Below are positions 45,810 to 55,593 of a DNA stretch of 64,000 nucleotides, piece by piece. The translations under genes and the position numbers were made by a program. The notes under the pieces are model-generated. The model ran no database searches. It was not told the origin of the DNA and saw only the letters and a list, made by a program, of their open reading frames with translations. Numbering within the stretch: the first letter of the stretch is position 1; each line of letters begins with the position of its first letter. The stretch is from Candidatus Venteria ishoeyi. GTDB lineage: Bacteria > Pseudomonadota > Gammaproteobacteria > Beggiatoales > Beggiatoaceae. The stretch is taken from assembly GCF_030378065.1 (NCBI RefSeq), contig NZ_JAUCGJ010000003.1:1-64000 (forward strand). The letters are read 5' to 3'.

Positions 45810-47858
45810 TCAATTCTCTTCTGCTTCATCGGGAAAGCTATCTAGTGGTAAAAACTCCGGCCCGGTGTCGCGATAACCATAAATCAGGTGAATCGCCACC
45901 AGATCCTCTTTACCTTTAAGGTGTACCGTACCCACGCTTTCGCTGTCAAAATCATTATCCAGACAATTTAAGGTGGGATTACCGACCAGGATTCGGCAAG
46001 GATTATCCGCATCCAGGGATTTGTCGAAACTTTCCAGACGGGAGGCGGTATTGACCGTATCCCCCAGCACCGTATATTCCTGACGTTCTATGCCGCCCAG
46101 TGTACCTGCCACCAGCGGTCCCGTAAAGATGCCAACACGCATTCTAATTTGTGGTAAATGTGCATGTTGCCAATGTTCACGTAATTGCTCAATTTTTTTG
46201 CGCATCGCCAAGGCGCATTCCACAGCATTACGCGCATCCCTGGCAATGGCTTCATCACTGGTACTCGGCACGGGTACACCAAAAATTGCCATCACTGCAT
46301 CACCAATAAATTTATTCACCTGACCACCATGCGCTTCAACGATTTTGACCATCTCTCCCATATATTCATTCAGCCAATCCATCAAGGCTTGGGGTTCCAT
46401 GCCTTCAGACACGCTGGTAAAATTCTGTAAATCAGTAAACAATACGGTTGCCGTCAGCCGGTGAGAAAGCAGACGGCCTTCCGATAAATATTCATCCCGA
46501 CTTCGCCAGATGGCTTCAGCGACATCTTTGGACACATGTTTGCTGAAAATATTCATCAGCACTGTGCGCTCGCTGCGATTCAAATAAGAAAAATAACCGG
46601 TAATCAATATAATGCTCAGCACCCAGGCAAAAATAGGTGCAGCCATGGGCAGCCACAAACCCTGTATAAAGCTCAGATAGACAATACTAATAATTAAACT
46701 GATACCGACCAGGGCAGAAATAAATAAATGGCTGAAAGAATGGGTATAAAAGCATAATAAACCGGCCAGCAAACACCATAAAACAATCCACAATCGCTCC
46801 TCAGTTTCATTCCAGCTTTGCAGCCAATGTGACTTGCCTTCTGCCCAATGTAATAACTGACTCACCGCATAACCATGCACCGCAGCTCCTGCCATGCGCT
46901 GCTCGCCTTCCAGCCAGCGGCCTATCGGGGTTGCCAGAAAGTCTGGCGTGGCTTCGGCGCGGGTACCGATAATAATAATTTTGTCATGGATTAAATCTGC
47001 ATCAAAATTGCCATTTAATAAAGCTGACAGGTTGATGCCTTTGAGTTCACCGGGTGCGCCGGGATAGCTCATCATAAATTGCATACCCCCTTCATCGTTG
47101 GTGACATAACCACCGAAGTCTTTACTTAATACCTCAGGAAAACGCGCCATAATTTTGCCAAAGTGCCCGGTTTCATCGACTGTGCCTAAAGCGATATTAG
47201 AGGTTTCACCTTCTTTATTTTGCAAATAAACCCCTTCATAGGCCATATAACGCCGCACCAGATGCAGACCAAAATACTCATACCAGTTATCCTCGCTGGT
47301 CATAAATAACAGTCCACGACGCACTAAATAGCCGGGATCGTAGGTAATATCATTAAATCCTACTTGCTCATGATCATCTTTTAAAAAGGGTGGAGGCAAC
47401 ACATACGCTTCTTTATCATCAGTAAACTTGGTAATCAGCACAATATTTTTATTGTCTTTGATGACTTGCTGAAAACGCTCATAACCCGCACCTTTTTCCT
47501 GAGGAACAGGAATATCCCGGTACAGATCCACACCGATTGCACGGGGTTGATATTTTTCCAGCGTTTCCAGGGTATCGGCGAGCAAAGCATCAGATAATGG
47601 CCACCCATAACGACGCTGATCGGCATCATTTATCCAGATCATCGAGATACGCTGCTCAACAGGTTGCTTAATCGCCTGTTTTGCCAGCATAAAATCATAA
47701 GCCATCAATTCTATGGGTTGTACCTGCCCACTAGCGCGAATGGCTAATACTAAAATAAAACTTAAACCGGCAAGTAATGAAACCATCAGCCAGCTCATCC
47801 TGCCAAAGCGCCGCAGCTGTTGACGAAGCCAGTAAAAATATTTAGTTTTTTGGGACAT
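45810..47858 (-). CDS. CHASE2-domain adenylate/guanylate cyclase (class III)
   Basis: 682 residues from MSQKTKYFYW. The 38 codons upstream would run into a 164-bp palindromic repeat and are excluded. One helix (about 22-41), a periplasmic CHASE2 sensor (about 50-370; RAIGVDLYRD, DKIIIIGTRAEATPD), three helices (about 385-460), then a class III cyclase domain with LFTDLQNFTSVSEG (first metal Asp), VNKFIGDAVMAIFGVP (second metal Asp), LGDTVNTASRLE and MRVGIFTGPLVAG. It makes cAMP or cGMP; which one is not certain from sequence. It is first in the signalling operon with the CHASE2 kinase and PP2C phosphatase. Confidence 0.93.
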   Translation of the reverse strand: MSQKTKYFYWLRQQLRRFGRMSWLMVSLLAGLSFILVLAIRASGQVQPIELMAYDFMLAKQAIKQPVEQRISMIWINDADQRRYGWPLSDALLADTLETLEKYQPRAIGVDLYRDIPVPQEKGAGYERFQQVIKDNKNIVLITKFTDDKEAYVLPPPFLKDDHEQVGFNDITYDPGYLVRRGLLFMTSEDNWYEYFGLHLVRRYMAYEGVYLQNKEGETSNIALGTVDETGHFGKIMARFPEVLSKDFGGYVTNDEGGMQFMMSYPGAPGELKGINLSALLNGNFDADLIHDKIIIIGTRAEATPDFLATPIGRWLEGEQRMAGAAVHGYAVSQLLHWAEGKSHWLQSWNETEERLWIVLWCLLAGLLCFYTHSFSHLFISALVGISLIISIVYLSFIQGLWLPMAAPIFAWVLSIILITGYFSYLNRSERTVLMNIFSKHVSKDVAEAIWRSRDEYLSEGRLLSHRLTATVLFTDLQNFTSVSEGMEPQALMDWLNEYMGEMVKIVEAHGGQVNKFIGDAVMAIFGVPVPSTSDEAIARDARNAVECALAMRKKIEQLREHWQHAHLPQIRMRVGIFTGPLVAGTLGGIERQEYTVLGDTVNTASRLESFDKSLDADNPCRILVGNPTLNCLDNDFDSESVGTVHLKGKEDLVAIHLIYGYRDTGPEFLPLDSFPDEAEEN

Positions 47859-47889
47859 TTTGGGTTGCCTGTATAAAAAGATCCTACCT

Positions 47890-48053
47890 TTAGGAGTGAG
47901 GATGAAATAAGTGCAGGAACTGGGCGCAGGATTTTTATTTATTTTCAAGGCGTGAAAACAGGCGCATAGCAAGCTATGTAACTGTTTTCATAACGCAGAA
48001 AATGGAGAAAAAGACCAGCCAAGTTTCTGAAGTTATAAAATTCTCGCTCCTTA
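47890..48053. repeat. 164-bp full-length imperfect palindrome (ERIC-like), copy A
   Basis: Tips TTAGGAGTGAG and CTCGCTCCTTA begin two complementary arms of about 80 bases meeting at CATAGC-AA-GCTATG (centre 47971/47972). TGAAAACAG (47953-47961) pairs with CTGTTTTCA (47982-47990). It is nearly identical, over the same 164 bp, to the inverted copy at 60352-60515. It lies in the 325-bp gap 47859-48183 between the divergent cyclase and ABC_sub_bind genes, which shows nothing else beyond promoter-like AT-rich sequence. Confidence 0.88.
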
Positions 48054-48183
48054 CTATTCATTCTAGTTAATAGAAGAATACAAATTATTTTTTGTTTCAG
48101 TATTCAGTCGCGCAAAATTCATTCCATACACTAATCTTTAATATATAAACTAATAAAACCCAAGAATCCACAGGGGGTACAAA

Positions 48184-49167
48184 ATGAAAAAATACCTGCT
48201 AATACTGTTATTATTATTTTTATCAGCGACAGCACTCTACTTTTTCCCCAGTTGGAATGGTGACACGGGAAAAACCCGATGGCTGATTGCGATTGTGCAA
48301 CTCACAGAAGTGGATAGCAGCACTCAGCAAGGATTCAAAACCGCTATGAAAACACTGGGTTATCAGGAAAATCAAGATTTGACTTACCTTTCCAGCGGCT
48401 TTGCAGGTCGTGTCGAACGCTTAGATAAAATGATCCTGGAACACCTGAAACAAAAACCGGACTTATTTATGGTTTCCAGCACACCTGCAACTTTAGCGGT
48501 TAAACGTTTAACCGCAGACTTGAATATCCCGGTGGTATTTGCGCCAGTTAATGATCCGGTGGCGGCAGGTATTGTTGCCGATCTTAAACAACCTGACGGC
48601 ATGATCACCGGCATTCGCTTGCCAACGGGGGATGATTTGCGTTTGCATTGGCTGACTCAGATTGTACCTGGCTGCAAGCGGGTGTTTGTGCCATACCATG
48701 CCAATGACAAAAGTGCTCAGACCAGCATTGCCCAGATTAAACGTGTCGCACCGCAACTGGGTCTGGAACTGATACTTGAGGATGTGCAACAGGCCAGTAA
48801 TATTCCCGCAGTCATTGCGGCAATGCCTGTAAATATTGATGCAATATTTCTGCCACGGGACAGCCGGGTTGAAGCAGCAATTGCTAAATTTGTAAGCGCA
48901 GCCCGAAGCCGACAACTACCAATTTCCGCACCCAGCCTGATTCAAGTGCAGCAAGGCGCACTGTTCAGCTATGGCTTTGTGCATTATGATATTGGTCGTC
49001 AGGCTGCACGCCTGGTTGATCAGATTATTAAAGGGGTAGCACCCGGTGATTTACCCGTGGAAATGGCTGAAAATACACTCTCACTGAATTTGGCAACAGC
49101 CAGCGCATTAGGCATTATAATTCCGGATAAAATTCTGCTTCAGGCCGAACATATTGTTCGTGAATAA
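48184..49167 (+). CDS. ABC transporter substrate-binding protein-like (ABC_sub_bind)
   Basis: 327 residues. An N-terminal hydrophobic segment (4-22) acts as signal peptide or anchor, followed by a periplasmic-binding fold of the ABC_sub_bind type (WLIAIVQLTEVDSSTQQGFK, VVFAPVNDPVAAGIV, AIFLPRDS, LFSYGFVHYDIGRQAARLVD). Such proteins can bind amino acids, purines or other small molecules. No permease or ATPase is adjacent. It ends 2 bp before a hybrid sensor kinase, so it probably works as a periplasmic ligand sensor for that kinase rather than for transport. Confidence 0.87.
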   Translation: MKKYLLILLLLFLSATALYFFPSWNGDTGKTRWLIAIVQLTEVDSSTQQGFKTAMKTLGYQENQDLTYLSSGFAGRVERLDKMILEHLKQKPDLFMVSSTPATLAVKRLTADLNIPVVFAPVNDPVAAGIVADLKQPDGMITGIRLPTGDDLRLHWLTQIVPGCKRVFVPYHANDKSAQTSIAQIKRVAPQLGLELILEDVQQASNIPAVIAAMPVNIDAIFLPRDSRVEAAIAKFVSAARSRQLPISAPSLIQVQQGALFSYGFVHYDIGRQAARLVDQIIKGVAPGDLPVEMAENTLSLNLATASALGIIIPDKILLQAEHIVRE

Positions 49168-49169
49168 AT

Positions 49170-52100
49170 ATGACACGCATCCGTATTCGTCATCGCTTAC
49201 TGATAGCTTTTATTGAACTTGCCACCATTCCGCTACTATTAGCCGGGGGCATTATGGGGTGGCTTACTTATCAGCAAAGTATTGATGAAGCCTATGCCCG
49301 CCAGCTTGAACTTACCCGGCGGGTAGCGGTACAAACCCAATCTTTTTTACAGCACTTTCAATTTATTCTGGAAAGCAGTGTACGTCTGAGCAATTTTGCA
49401 ACGGCTGATAAAAACAGACGGGAAGCCATTCTGGCTACGATACTGGCAGAACGTGATAGCTTCCGCGAAATTGCTTACATGAGTGGTCACAAGCAATTTG
49501 AAATCCATCATTCTAATATTCGTCTGCTGCTTCCAGGGTACAACCATTCTCCAGTCATGAATGAGGCTTTTCAGGCCATCATCCTGAGCCAACAGGCATT
49601 TCAAAGTTATGTTTATTTTGATGAGCAAAACAACGAACCGCTGATGATGATAGCCATTCCTATTATTGAGCCTCGCAGTGGTAACATGAGCGGTATCATC
49701 GTTGCAGAAGTACGCCTTAAACCCATCTGGAATATGATTGCTGAATTGAATCTGGCACAGGGGGAAGATGTTTATTTGCTTGATGACATGAATAAAGTTA
49801 TTGCGCACCGCAATCCCTCAATTGTTCTACGTGAAACCCAGCTTGCGGTAAATCCTCATCTGCAACGCCAATCCGGCCTGCATGGGCAGGATGCTTTTAT
49901 GGCGATAACCACAGTTCAATTTGGACAACGCAGTTTTCAGGTAGTCGCTGAACGTGAGACACGTGTTGCTTTACATTCAGTGATAAATGATCTGATTATC
50001 AGCGTAGTGGTGGTGGTGTTTACCTTATTAGGGGCGTATATGCTGGGTATTCCTATCGCTCGCCATATCAGTCGGCCCATTGTTGCAGTCTCTGCCACGG
50101 CCCGTGAAATTCGGGATGGTAATCTCAAATGTCGGGCAGTAGTGGAAAACGATGATGAAATTGGGGATATGGCCCATGCCTTTAATGATATGGCTGAGCG
50201 CCTTCAGCAATCACTGGAACAACTACAAGAAGAAGTTAAACAACGTAAAAAAACACAATCTGATCTGGAGCAACTCAACCGTGCTTATTTTGCACTAAGC
50301 ATGGGTAACCGTGCCGTTGCACGGGCTGATGATGAGCAGCTTTTGTTACAGGAAGCCTGTCGCATTGTGAAGGAAGATTGTGGCTATCGCCTGGTCTGGA
50401 TTGGACTGGCTGAACAGGATGAAAACAAAACCGTCAGACCTGTGGCTGAAGCCGGTTACTCTGATCATTACCTGGACACGGTGAATATCACCTGGTCTGA
50501 TTCCGTACGTGGACGTGGCCCGACTGGAACCGCAATCCGGGAAAGGCATGCGATGTTCACCCGGAATATCTTAAATAACCCCGACTATGCACCCTGGCGT
50601 GAACAGGCATTGCAACGTGGTTACGCCTCTTCTGCGGCTTTTCCAATACAAGCAGGAAATCAGATGTTGGGTGCCTTAAACGTCTATGCCACGGAAGCTA
50701 ATGCTTTTGCTAAGGAAGAAAGTCAATTACTGATCGAGTTGGCAGAAAATATTGGTTTTGGTATTTTACGCTTGCGTACGCAACAGGAATTAGATCAACA
50801 CCGCCAACATCTGAGCGAACTGGTCACCCAGCGGACCAGTGAACTACAGCACCAGCAAAGATTCCTCCAGGCTGTCCTGGAAAATATTGCAGACGGTATT
50901 GTCGCCTGTGATGAACGGGGTATGCTCTCATTATTTAACCGCGCAACCCGTGAAATTCACGGCATCACCCAGGAAAAACTACCCCCTGAACAATGGGCAA
51001 AGCACTATCACCTGCTGCAAGCCGATGCTAAAACCTTAATGCCTCAGGAAGACATCCCCTTGTTCCGCGCTTTTCAGGGTCATAAAGTGCATAATCAAGA
51101 AATGGTGATTGAACATGTCAATGGTGGCCAACGCATACTGGTTGCCTCGGGTCAAACCATACTTGATGAGCATCGCGTGAAAATTGGCGCTGTGGTTTCC
51201 ATGCATGACATTACCGAACAAAAACTGGCTGAAACCGCTTTGCTAAAAGCCAAAGAAGCAGCAGAGGCGGCAAACCGGGCGAAAAGTATTTTTGTGGCAA
51301 ATATGAGCCATGAACTGCGCACACCGCTAAATGCGATTTTAGGTTTCGCTCAACTGCTCCAGCATGATACCCAGTTGACAGATGAACACCAGCGTCAACT
51401 CGAAACCATTAATCACAGCGGACAGCATTTACTGTCATTGATTAACGATATTCTGGAAATCTCCCGTATTGAAACCGGAAGGGTGCATATTCAACAGGAA
51501 AGCTTTGACTTAAATAATACGATTCACAGCATTGAAGAAATGATTCAGGTTCGCACCAAAAGCAAAGGACTTTTTTTTAATGTGGAATTGGCTGATGACT
51601 TGCCACGCCACGTTTTGGGAGATGCGCCGCATCTCAAACAAGTACTCATCAATCTGCTGGGCAATGCACTAAAATATACTGAGCAAGGGGGTATTTATCT
51701 GCGAGTTTTTCCAGAAAAGCAAGCCATTGCTTTTGCAGTGCAAGACACCGGCCCGGGTATTGCGAAAGTGGATCAGCCTTATTTGTTTCAGGCTTTTTAT
51801 CAAACTGAACATGGCATTGCTAAAGGCGATGGTACAGGATTGGGACTGGCTATCAGCCAGGAATTTATCCACCTCATGGGGGGGGAAATTAAGATCAACA
51901 GCGAATTGGGACAAGGTTGTTGCTTTCATTTTGCTATTCCCTTGCCCGTAACTGAAGCGCCCACAGCGGTACTTGAGCAAACCCGCCGTGTTATTGGCTT
52001 GTCACCCGAACAATCCGAGGTACGGGTATTAGTTGCAGAAGATCACCCGGATAACCGTGAACTGCTGGTCACATTATTAAGCCGCGTTGGTCTGCAAACT

Positions 52101-52622
52101 CAGAGTGTGGAAAATGGTGCACAGGCCATTGAAATTTTCCAGACCTGGCATCCACAGTTTATCTGGATGGATATGAACATGCCGGTTATGGATGGTTATG
52201 AAGCAACCCGCTGTATCCGGGCGCTGCCCGATGGTCAGGAGGTTATCATCGTAGCCCTGACAGCCAGTGCTTTTACTGAAGAGCGCACAGATATTCTGGC
52301 TGCTGGCTGTGATGAACTGGTGACTAAACCCGTCATGGAAGCACGCTTATTTCAAATGATATATAAATTACTGGATGTACAATTCTTATATGAAGACATA
52401 CAAACTGCACCAGTGTCAGTTTCAAATAATGAAATGCATCTGGATAAGCTCCCTGAGACATTACGCACTGAACTGGAAACGGCGGCTTTGAATCTGGATG
52501 ATGAAGCAGCGCGTGATGTGGTCAACCGTATCCATGCTAATTACCCGGAAATTGCTGACACACTGACGGCCTGGGTGGATGCTTATCATTTTGAAAAAAT
52601 CATTGCTGCTTGCCAGCGGTAG
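49170..52622 (+). CDS. hybrid sensor histidine kinase/response regulator (Cache-HAMP-GAF-PAS-HisKA-HATPase-REC)
   Basis: 1150 residues. Helix about 10-30, a periplasmic dCache-type sensor (about 35-270; VYLLDDMNKVIAHRNP), helix about 275-295, HAMP (about 297-350), GAF (about 385-535; GRGPTGTAIRERHAMFTRNI), PAS (about 560-690). The kinase core has MSHELRTPLNAILGFAQLL with the phosphorylated His, LINLLGNALKYTEQGG, VQDTGPGIA and GDGTGLGLAIS. The receiver has VRVLVAEDHPDNREL and phosphoacceptor Asp in WMDMNMPVMDGYEATR. A short helical tail follows instead of a full HPt domain. The final output partner is not in the window. Confidence 0.93.
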   Translation: MTRIRIRHRLLIAFIELATIPLLLAGGIMGWLTYQQSIDEAYARQLELTRRVAVQTQSFLQHFQFILESSVRLSNFATADKNRREAILATILAERDSFREIAYMSGHKQFEIHHSNIRLLLPGYNHSPVMNEAFQAIILSQQAFQSYVYFDEQNNEPLMMIAIPIIEPRSGNMSGIIVAEVRLKPIWNMIAELNLAQGEDVYLLDDMNKVIAHRNPSIVLRETQLAVNPHLQRQSGLHGQDAFMAITTVQFGQRSFQVVAERETRVALHSVINDLIISVVVVVFTLLGAYMLGIPIARHISRPIVAVSATAREIRDGNLKCRAVVENDDEIGDMAHAFNDMAERLQQSLEQLQEEVKQRKKTQSDLEQLNRAYFALSMGNRAVARADDEQLLLQEACRIVKEDCGYRLVWIGLAEQDENKTVRPVAEAGYSDHYLDTVNITWSDSVRGRGPTGTAIRERHAMFTRNILNNPDYAPWREQALQRGYASSAAFPIQAGNQMLGALNVYATEANAFAKEESQLLIELAENIGFGILRLRTQQELDQHRQHLSELVTQRTSELQHQQRFLQAVLENIADGIVACDERGMLSLFNRATREIHGITQEKLPPEQWAKHYHLLQADAKTLMPQEDIPLFRAFQGHKVHNQEMVIEHVNGGQRILVASGQTILDEHRVKIGAVVSMHDITEQKLAETALLKAKEAAEAANRAKSIFVANMSHELRTPLNAILGFAQLLQHDTQLTDEHQRQLETINHSGQHLLSLINDILEISRIETGRVHIQQESFDLNNTIHSIEEMIQVRTKSKGLFFNVELADDLPRHVLGDAPHLKQVLINLLGNALKYTEQGGIYLRVFPEKQAIAFAVQDTGPGIAKVDQPYLFQAFYQTEHGIAKGDGTGLGLAISQEFIHLMGGEIKINSELGQGCCFHFAIPLPVTEAPTAVLEQTRRVIGLSPEQSEVRVLVAEDHPDNRELLVTLLSRVGLQTQSVENGAQAIEIFQTWHPQFIWMDMNMPVMDGYEATRCIRALPDGQEVIIVALTASAFTEERTDILAAGCDELVTKPVMEARLFQMIYKLLDVQFLYEDIQTAPVSVSNNEMHLDKLPETLRTELETAALNLDDEAARDVVNRIHANYPEIADTLTAWVDAYHFEKIIAACQR

Positions 52623-52820
52623 AGCATCAAACAATAGTGAAAAAGAAAAGGATGAGAATGAAATATCTGGGTGACAGTTGAATCTCCAAAATACAACCTT
52701 ATATCTTGCGCAATCTTTAAGCTGAGTTCGATGGCCACTTCTTGCACGCATACAGCGCCTATATCGAACCCAGCTTGCTTAAGCTAATTTTATAAATTCT
52801 GATAAGAATAGGAGACATGA

Positions 52821-54719
52821 ATGACTGTAAGCACTCAAAAAGAAACTTTTGGTTTTCAGGCGGAAATTAAACAATTACTGGATTTAATGATTCACTCTTT
52901 GTACAGCAACAAAGAGATTTTCCTGCGTGAACTGATTTCCAACGCTTCTGACGCGGCAGATAAACTGCGCTTTGAGGCTTTGTCCGATGACGCGCTGTTT
53001 GAAGACAGCCCGGAACTGAAAATTTTTATTGATGTCAACAAAGATGCCCGTACCATCACTATTCGTGATAATGGCATCGGCATGGATCGCGAAGAAGTGA
53101 TGGAAAATATCGGTACCATCGCCAAATCCGGCACCCGCCAGTTTTTCAAAAATCTTACCGGTGATCAAGCCAAAGACAGTCAACTGATTGGTCAATTTGG
53201 GGTGGGTTTTTACTCCTGCTTTATTATTGCCGACAAGGTTACTTTATGCACCCGTAAAGCGGGCATGGGCGCAGAACATGGCGTTTGCTGGGAATCCGGT
53301 GGTGATGGTCAATACAGCCTGGAAAATGTTGAACGCAGCCAGCGTGGTACGGAAATCACCCTGCATCTGAAAGAAGAGGAAGATGAGTTACTGGAAGATT
53401 GGAAGGTACAGAGTATTGTCAAAAAATACTCTGATCACATCATGATTCCCGTAACGATGAATAAAAGCGTTACCGATGAAGAAAGCAAAGAAACCACCAT
53501 CGAAGAAGAAACCGTCAACAGCACCCAGGCACTGTGGACACGTTCTAAGGGTGACATCAAAGACGAAGAATATAACGAATTTTATAAACATATTGCGCAT
53601 GATTTTGAAGACCCCATGCTGCACATGCACAACCGCGTAGAAGGCAACCTGGAATATACTTCCCTGCTGTTTATCCCGCAACGCGCACCTTTTGATCTCT
53701 GGGATCGACAAAATATTCATGGCATCAAACTTTATGTCCGCCGTGTATTTATCATGGATGATGCCGAGCATTTGTTGCCGCCTTATCTGCGTTTCATGCG
53801 CGGTGTGATTGATAGCGCAGACCTGCCGCTGAACGTTTCCCGTGAGATTTTACAAAACAACAAACAGATTGAAAAAATCCGTAACGGTGCTGTGAAAAAA
53901 GTGCTGGGTTCGCTGGAAAGTCTGCTGAAAAATGAGCCAGAAAAATATGCCACTTTCTGGGAACAGTTTGGCAAGGTATTAAAAGAAGGTATCTTGGATG
54001 ATACCAGTAACCGTGAACGTATCGCTAAATTACTGCGCTTCTCAACCACCCATGATGAAGTAGAAGCTTCTGCCATTGGTTTGACCGATTATGTCGAGCG
54101 CATGAAAGAAGGCCAGGATAAAATTTTCTATATTACCGCAGAGAGTTTTGCCGCAGCCAAAAACAGCCCACACCTGGAAATTTTCCGTAAAAAAGGCATT
54201 GAAGTTATTCTGCTGCACGAACAGATTGACGAATGGCTGGTTACGCACCTCACCGAATTTGATGGCAAACAATTGCAGTCAATTACCAAAGGTGATTTAG
54301 ATCTGGGCGATCTGGAAGATGAAGAAGAGAAAAAACAGGCGGAAAAAGTCAGTGAAGAACTCAAACCCTTTGCTGAACGTTTAAAAACCGCACTGGAAGC
54401 TCAGGTACAGGATGTTAAAATCACCCATCGCCTGACTTCTTCACCCGCCTGTCTGGTTGCTGATCAAAATGCAATGGATGCCAGCTTAGAGCGTATGCTG
54501 CAAGCCAGTGGTCAAAGTCTGCCTGCCAGCAAACCGGTTCTGGAAATCAACCCGGAACATGCTTTGATCAAGCATATTCAAGGTGAAAGTGATGAAGGCC
54601 AGTTTAATGAATGGGCCAACATCCTGTTTGAACAGTCTCAACTCAGCGAAGGCGGTCAATTAGATGATCCGGCGGCTTTTGTTGCACGGGTTAATAATAT
54701 GTTCTTGAAAGCAGCATAA
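52821..54719 (+). CDS. htpG: molecular chaperone HtpG (Hsp90)
   Basis: ATP-dependent dimeric chaperone, 632 residues, as in E. coli. The GHKL ATPase domain has FLRELISNASDAADKLRF, DNGIGMDREEV, GTIAKSGT and IGQFGVGFYSCF; the middle domain has LYVRRVFIMDD and DLPLNVSREILQ; the C-terminal dimerisation domain is complete. TAGGAGA precedes the ATG. The 198-bp upstream gap shows no convincing heat-shock promoter. Confidence 0.98.
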   Translation: MTVSTQKETFGFQAEIKQLLDLMIHSLYSNKEIFLRELISNASDAADKLRFEALSDDALFEDSPELKIFIDVNKDARTITIRDNGIGMDREEVMENIGTIAKSGTRQFFKNLTGDQAKDSQLIGQFGVGFYSCFIIADKVTLCTRKAGMGAEHGVCWESGGDGQYSLENVERSQRGTEITLHLKEEEDELLEDWKVQSIVKKYSDHIMIPVTMNKSVTDEESKETTIEEETVNSTQALWTRSKGDIKDEEYNEFYKHIAHDFEDPMLHMHNRVEGNLEYTSLLFIPQRAPFDLWDRQNIHGIKLYVRRVFIMDDAEHLLPPYLRFMRGVIDSADLPLNVSREILQNNKQIEKIRNGAVKKVLGSLESLLKNEPEKYATFWEQFGKVLKEGILDDTSNRERIAKLLRFSTTHDEVEASAIGLTDYVERMKEGQDKIFYITAESFAAAKNSPHLEIFRKKGIEVILLHEQIDEWLVTHLTEFDGKQLQSITKGDLDLGDLEDEEEKKQAEKVSEELKPFAERLKTALEAQVQDVKITHRLTSSPACLVADQNAMDASLERMLQASGQSLPASKPVLEINPEHALIKHIQGESDEGQFNEWANILFEQSQLSEGGQLDDPAAFVARVNNMFLKAA

Positions 54720-54726
54720 TGCTTTG

Positions 54727-54758
54727 TTCCGGGAATGCCCAATAGGGCTTTCCCGGAA
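54727..54758. terminator. hairpin between the convergent htpG and trmJ genes
   Basis: TTCCGGGAA...TTCCCGGAA with an inner GCCC/GGGC stem and AATA loop. It is a strong, compact hairpin between two convergent genes, followed by a weak T-rich stretch on the plus strand; it probably ends both transcripts. Confidence 0.7.
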
Positions 54759-54779
54759 TTCCTCTTAAACCGCAAACCA

Positions 54780-55523
54780 TTATTTGGATTGTTTTTGTGC
54801 CGCCGTTAAAATACCCCGCAAAATATTAATCTCGGTATCACTGGGGGCTGCACGGTTAAACAAACGGTGCAAACGCCGCATCAGACGCCGCGGCTTTTCC
54901 GGATCCAGATAATCCACATCAATCAGTGTCTGTTCCAGGTGCTGATAAAAACCATCCATTAACTCACTGCTGGCAGGAATATGCTGCTCGCTTTGCGCTA
55001 CTTGTCCGTTTTGCTCGGCTTCATTCGCCTCATTCTGCTGCATTTTCAGCCATAAACAGCGCATTTCATACGCCATCACTTGCACGGCTGATGCCACATT
55101 TAATGAAGAAAATGTTGGATTAGTTGGAATTTTTAACAATTGATGACAACGATCCAGTTCCTCGTTGTTCAGCCCGGAATGCTCGCGCCCGAATAATATG
55201 GCTGCTTCACCATTGACTGCTGAAATTTTCTGTGATGCATTTTCCGGGTCACACTCCGGCCAGGCAATACTGCGACTGCGCGCACTCGCCCCCAACACCA
55301 AGCGTGTATCCTGCAAAGCTTCATCCAATGTGTCACAAACTCTGGCTTCTGCCAACACCTTAACCGCACCTGAAGCCCTTGCAGTTGCGGTTGCGCTGGG
55401 AAATTTATGTGGTCGCACCAGTACCAGTTTTTCCAGCCCCATGTTCATCATCGCTCGCGCCGCCGCGCCGATATTGCCTGGATGACTGGTTTCAATGAGT
55501 ACAATAGACACTTGCTTTAACAT
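54780..55523 (-). CDS. trmJ: tRNA (cytidine/uridine-2'-O-)-methyltransferase TrmJ
   Basis: A 247-residue SPOUT-class methyltransferase that 2'-O-methylates position 32 of several tRNAs. VLIETSHPGNIGAAARAMMNMG is the N-terminal family signature, and the knot-forming motifs FGREHSGLNNEEL and LNVASAVQVMAYEMR bind SAM. The C-terminal RRLHRLFNRAAPSDTEINILRG is also typical. An insert with acidic and Gln-rich residues (about 165-190) varies between species. It lies alone, upstream of a divergent tRNA gene. Confidence 0.95.
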   Translation of the reverse strand: MLKQVSIVLIETSHPGNIGAAARAMMNMGLEKLVLVRPHKFPSATATARASGAVKVLAEARVCDTLDEALQDTRLVLGASARSRSIAWPECDPENASQKISAVNGEAAILFGREHSGLNNEELDRCHQLLKIPTNPTFSSLNVASAVQVMAYEMRCLWLKMQQNEANEAEQNGQVAQSEQHIPASSELMDGFYQHLEQTLIDVDYLDPEKPRRLMRRLHRLFNRAAPSDTEINILRGILTAAQKQSK

Positions 55524-55593
55524 AATTTTCCTTCATGAAAAAAGATATGGCTTGCATGATACGTAGAATCCACGTACAATTCACGTTTTTTAT

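Noticed and set aside
45810-47972. Longer cyclase start at 47972
   Set aside because: The extra N-terminus is translated from palindromic element A and has no signal or homology.
47890-48053. Palindromic element as a plain transcription terminator
   Set aside because: Copies lie between divergent genes where no terminator is needed, have identical length, and lack a T-run after the stem.
52730-52790. Heat-shock (sigma-32) promoter before htpG
   Set aside because: CTTGCA and CCTATAT can be aligned only with too short a spacer and several mismatches.
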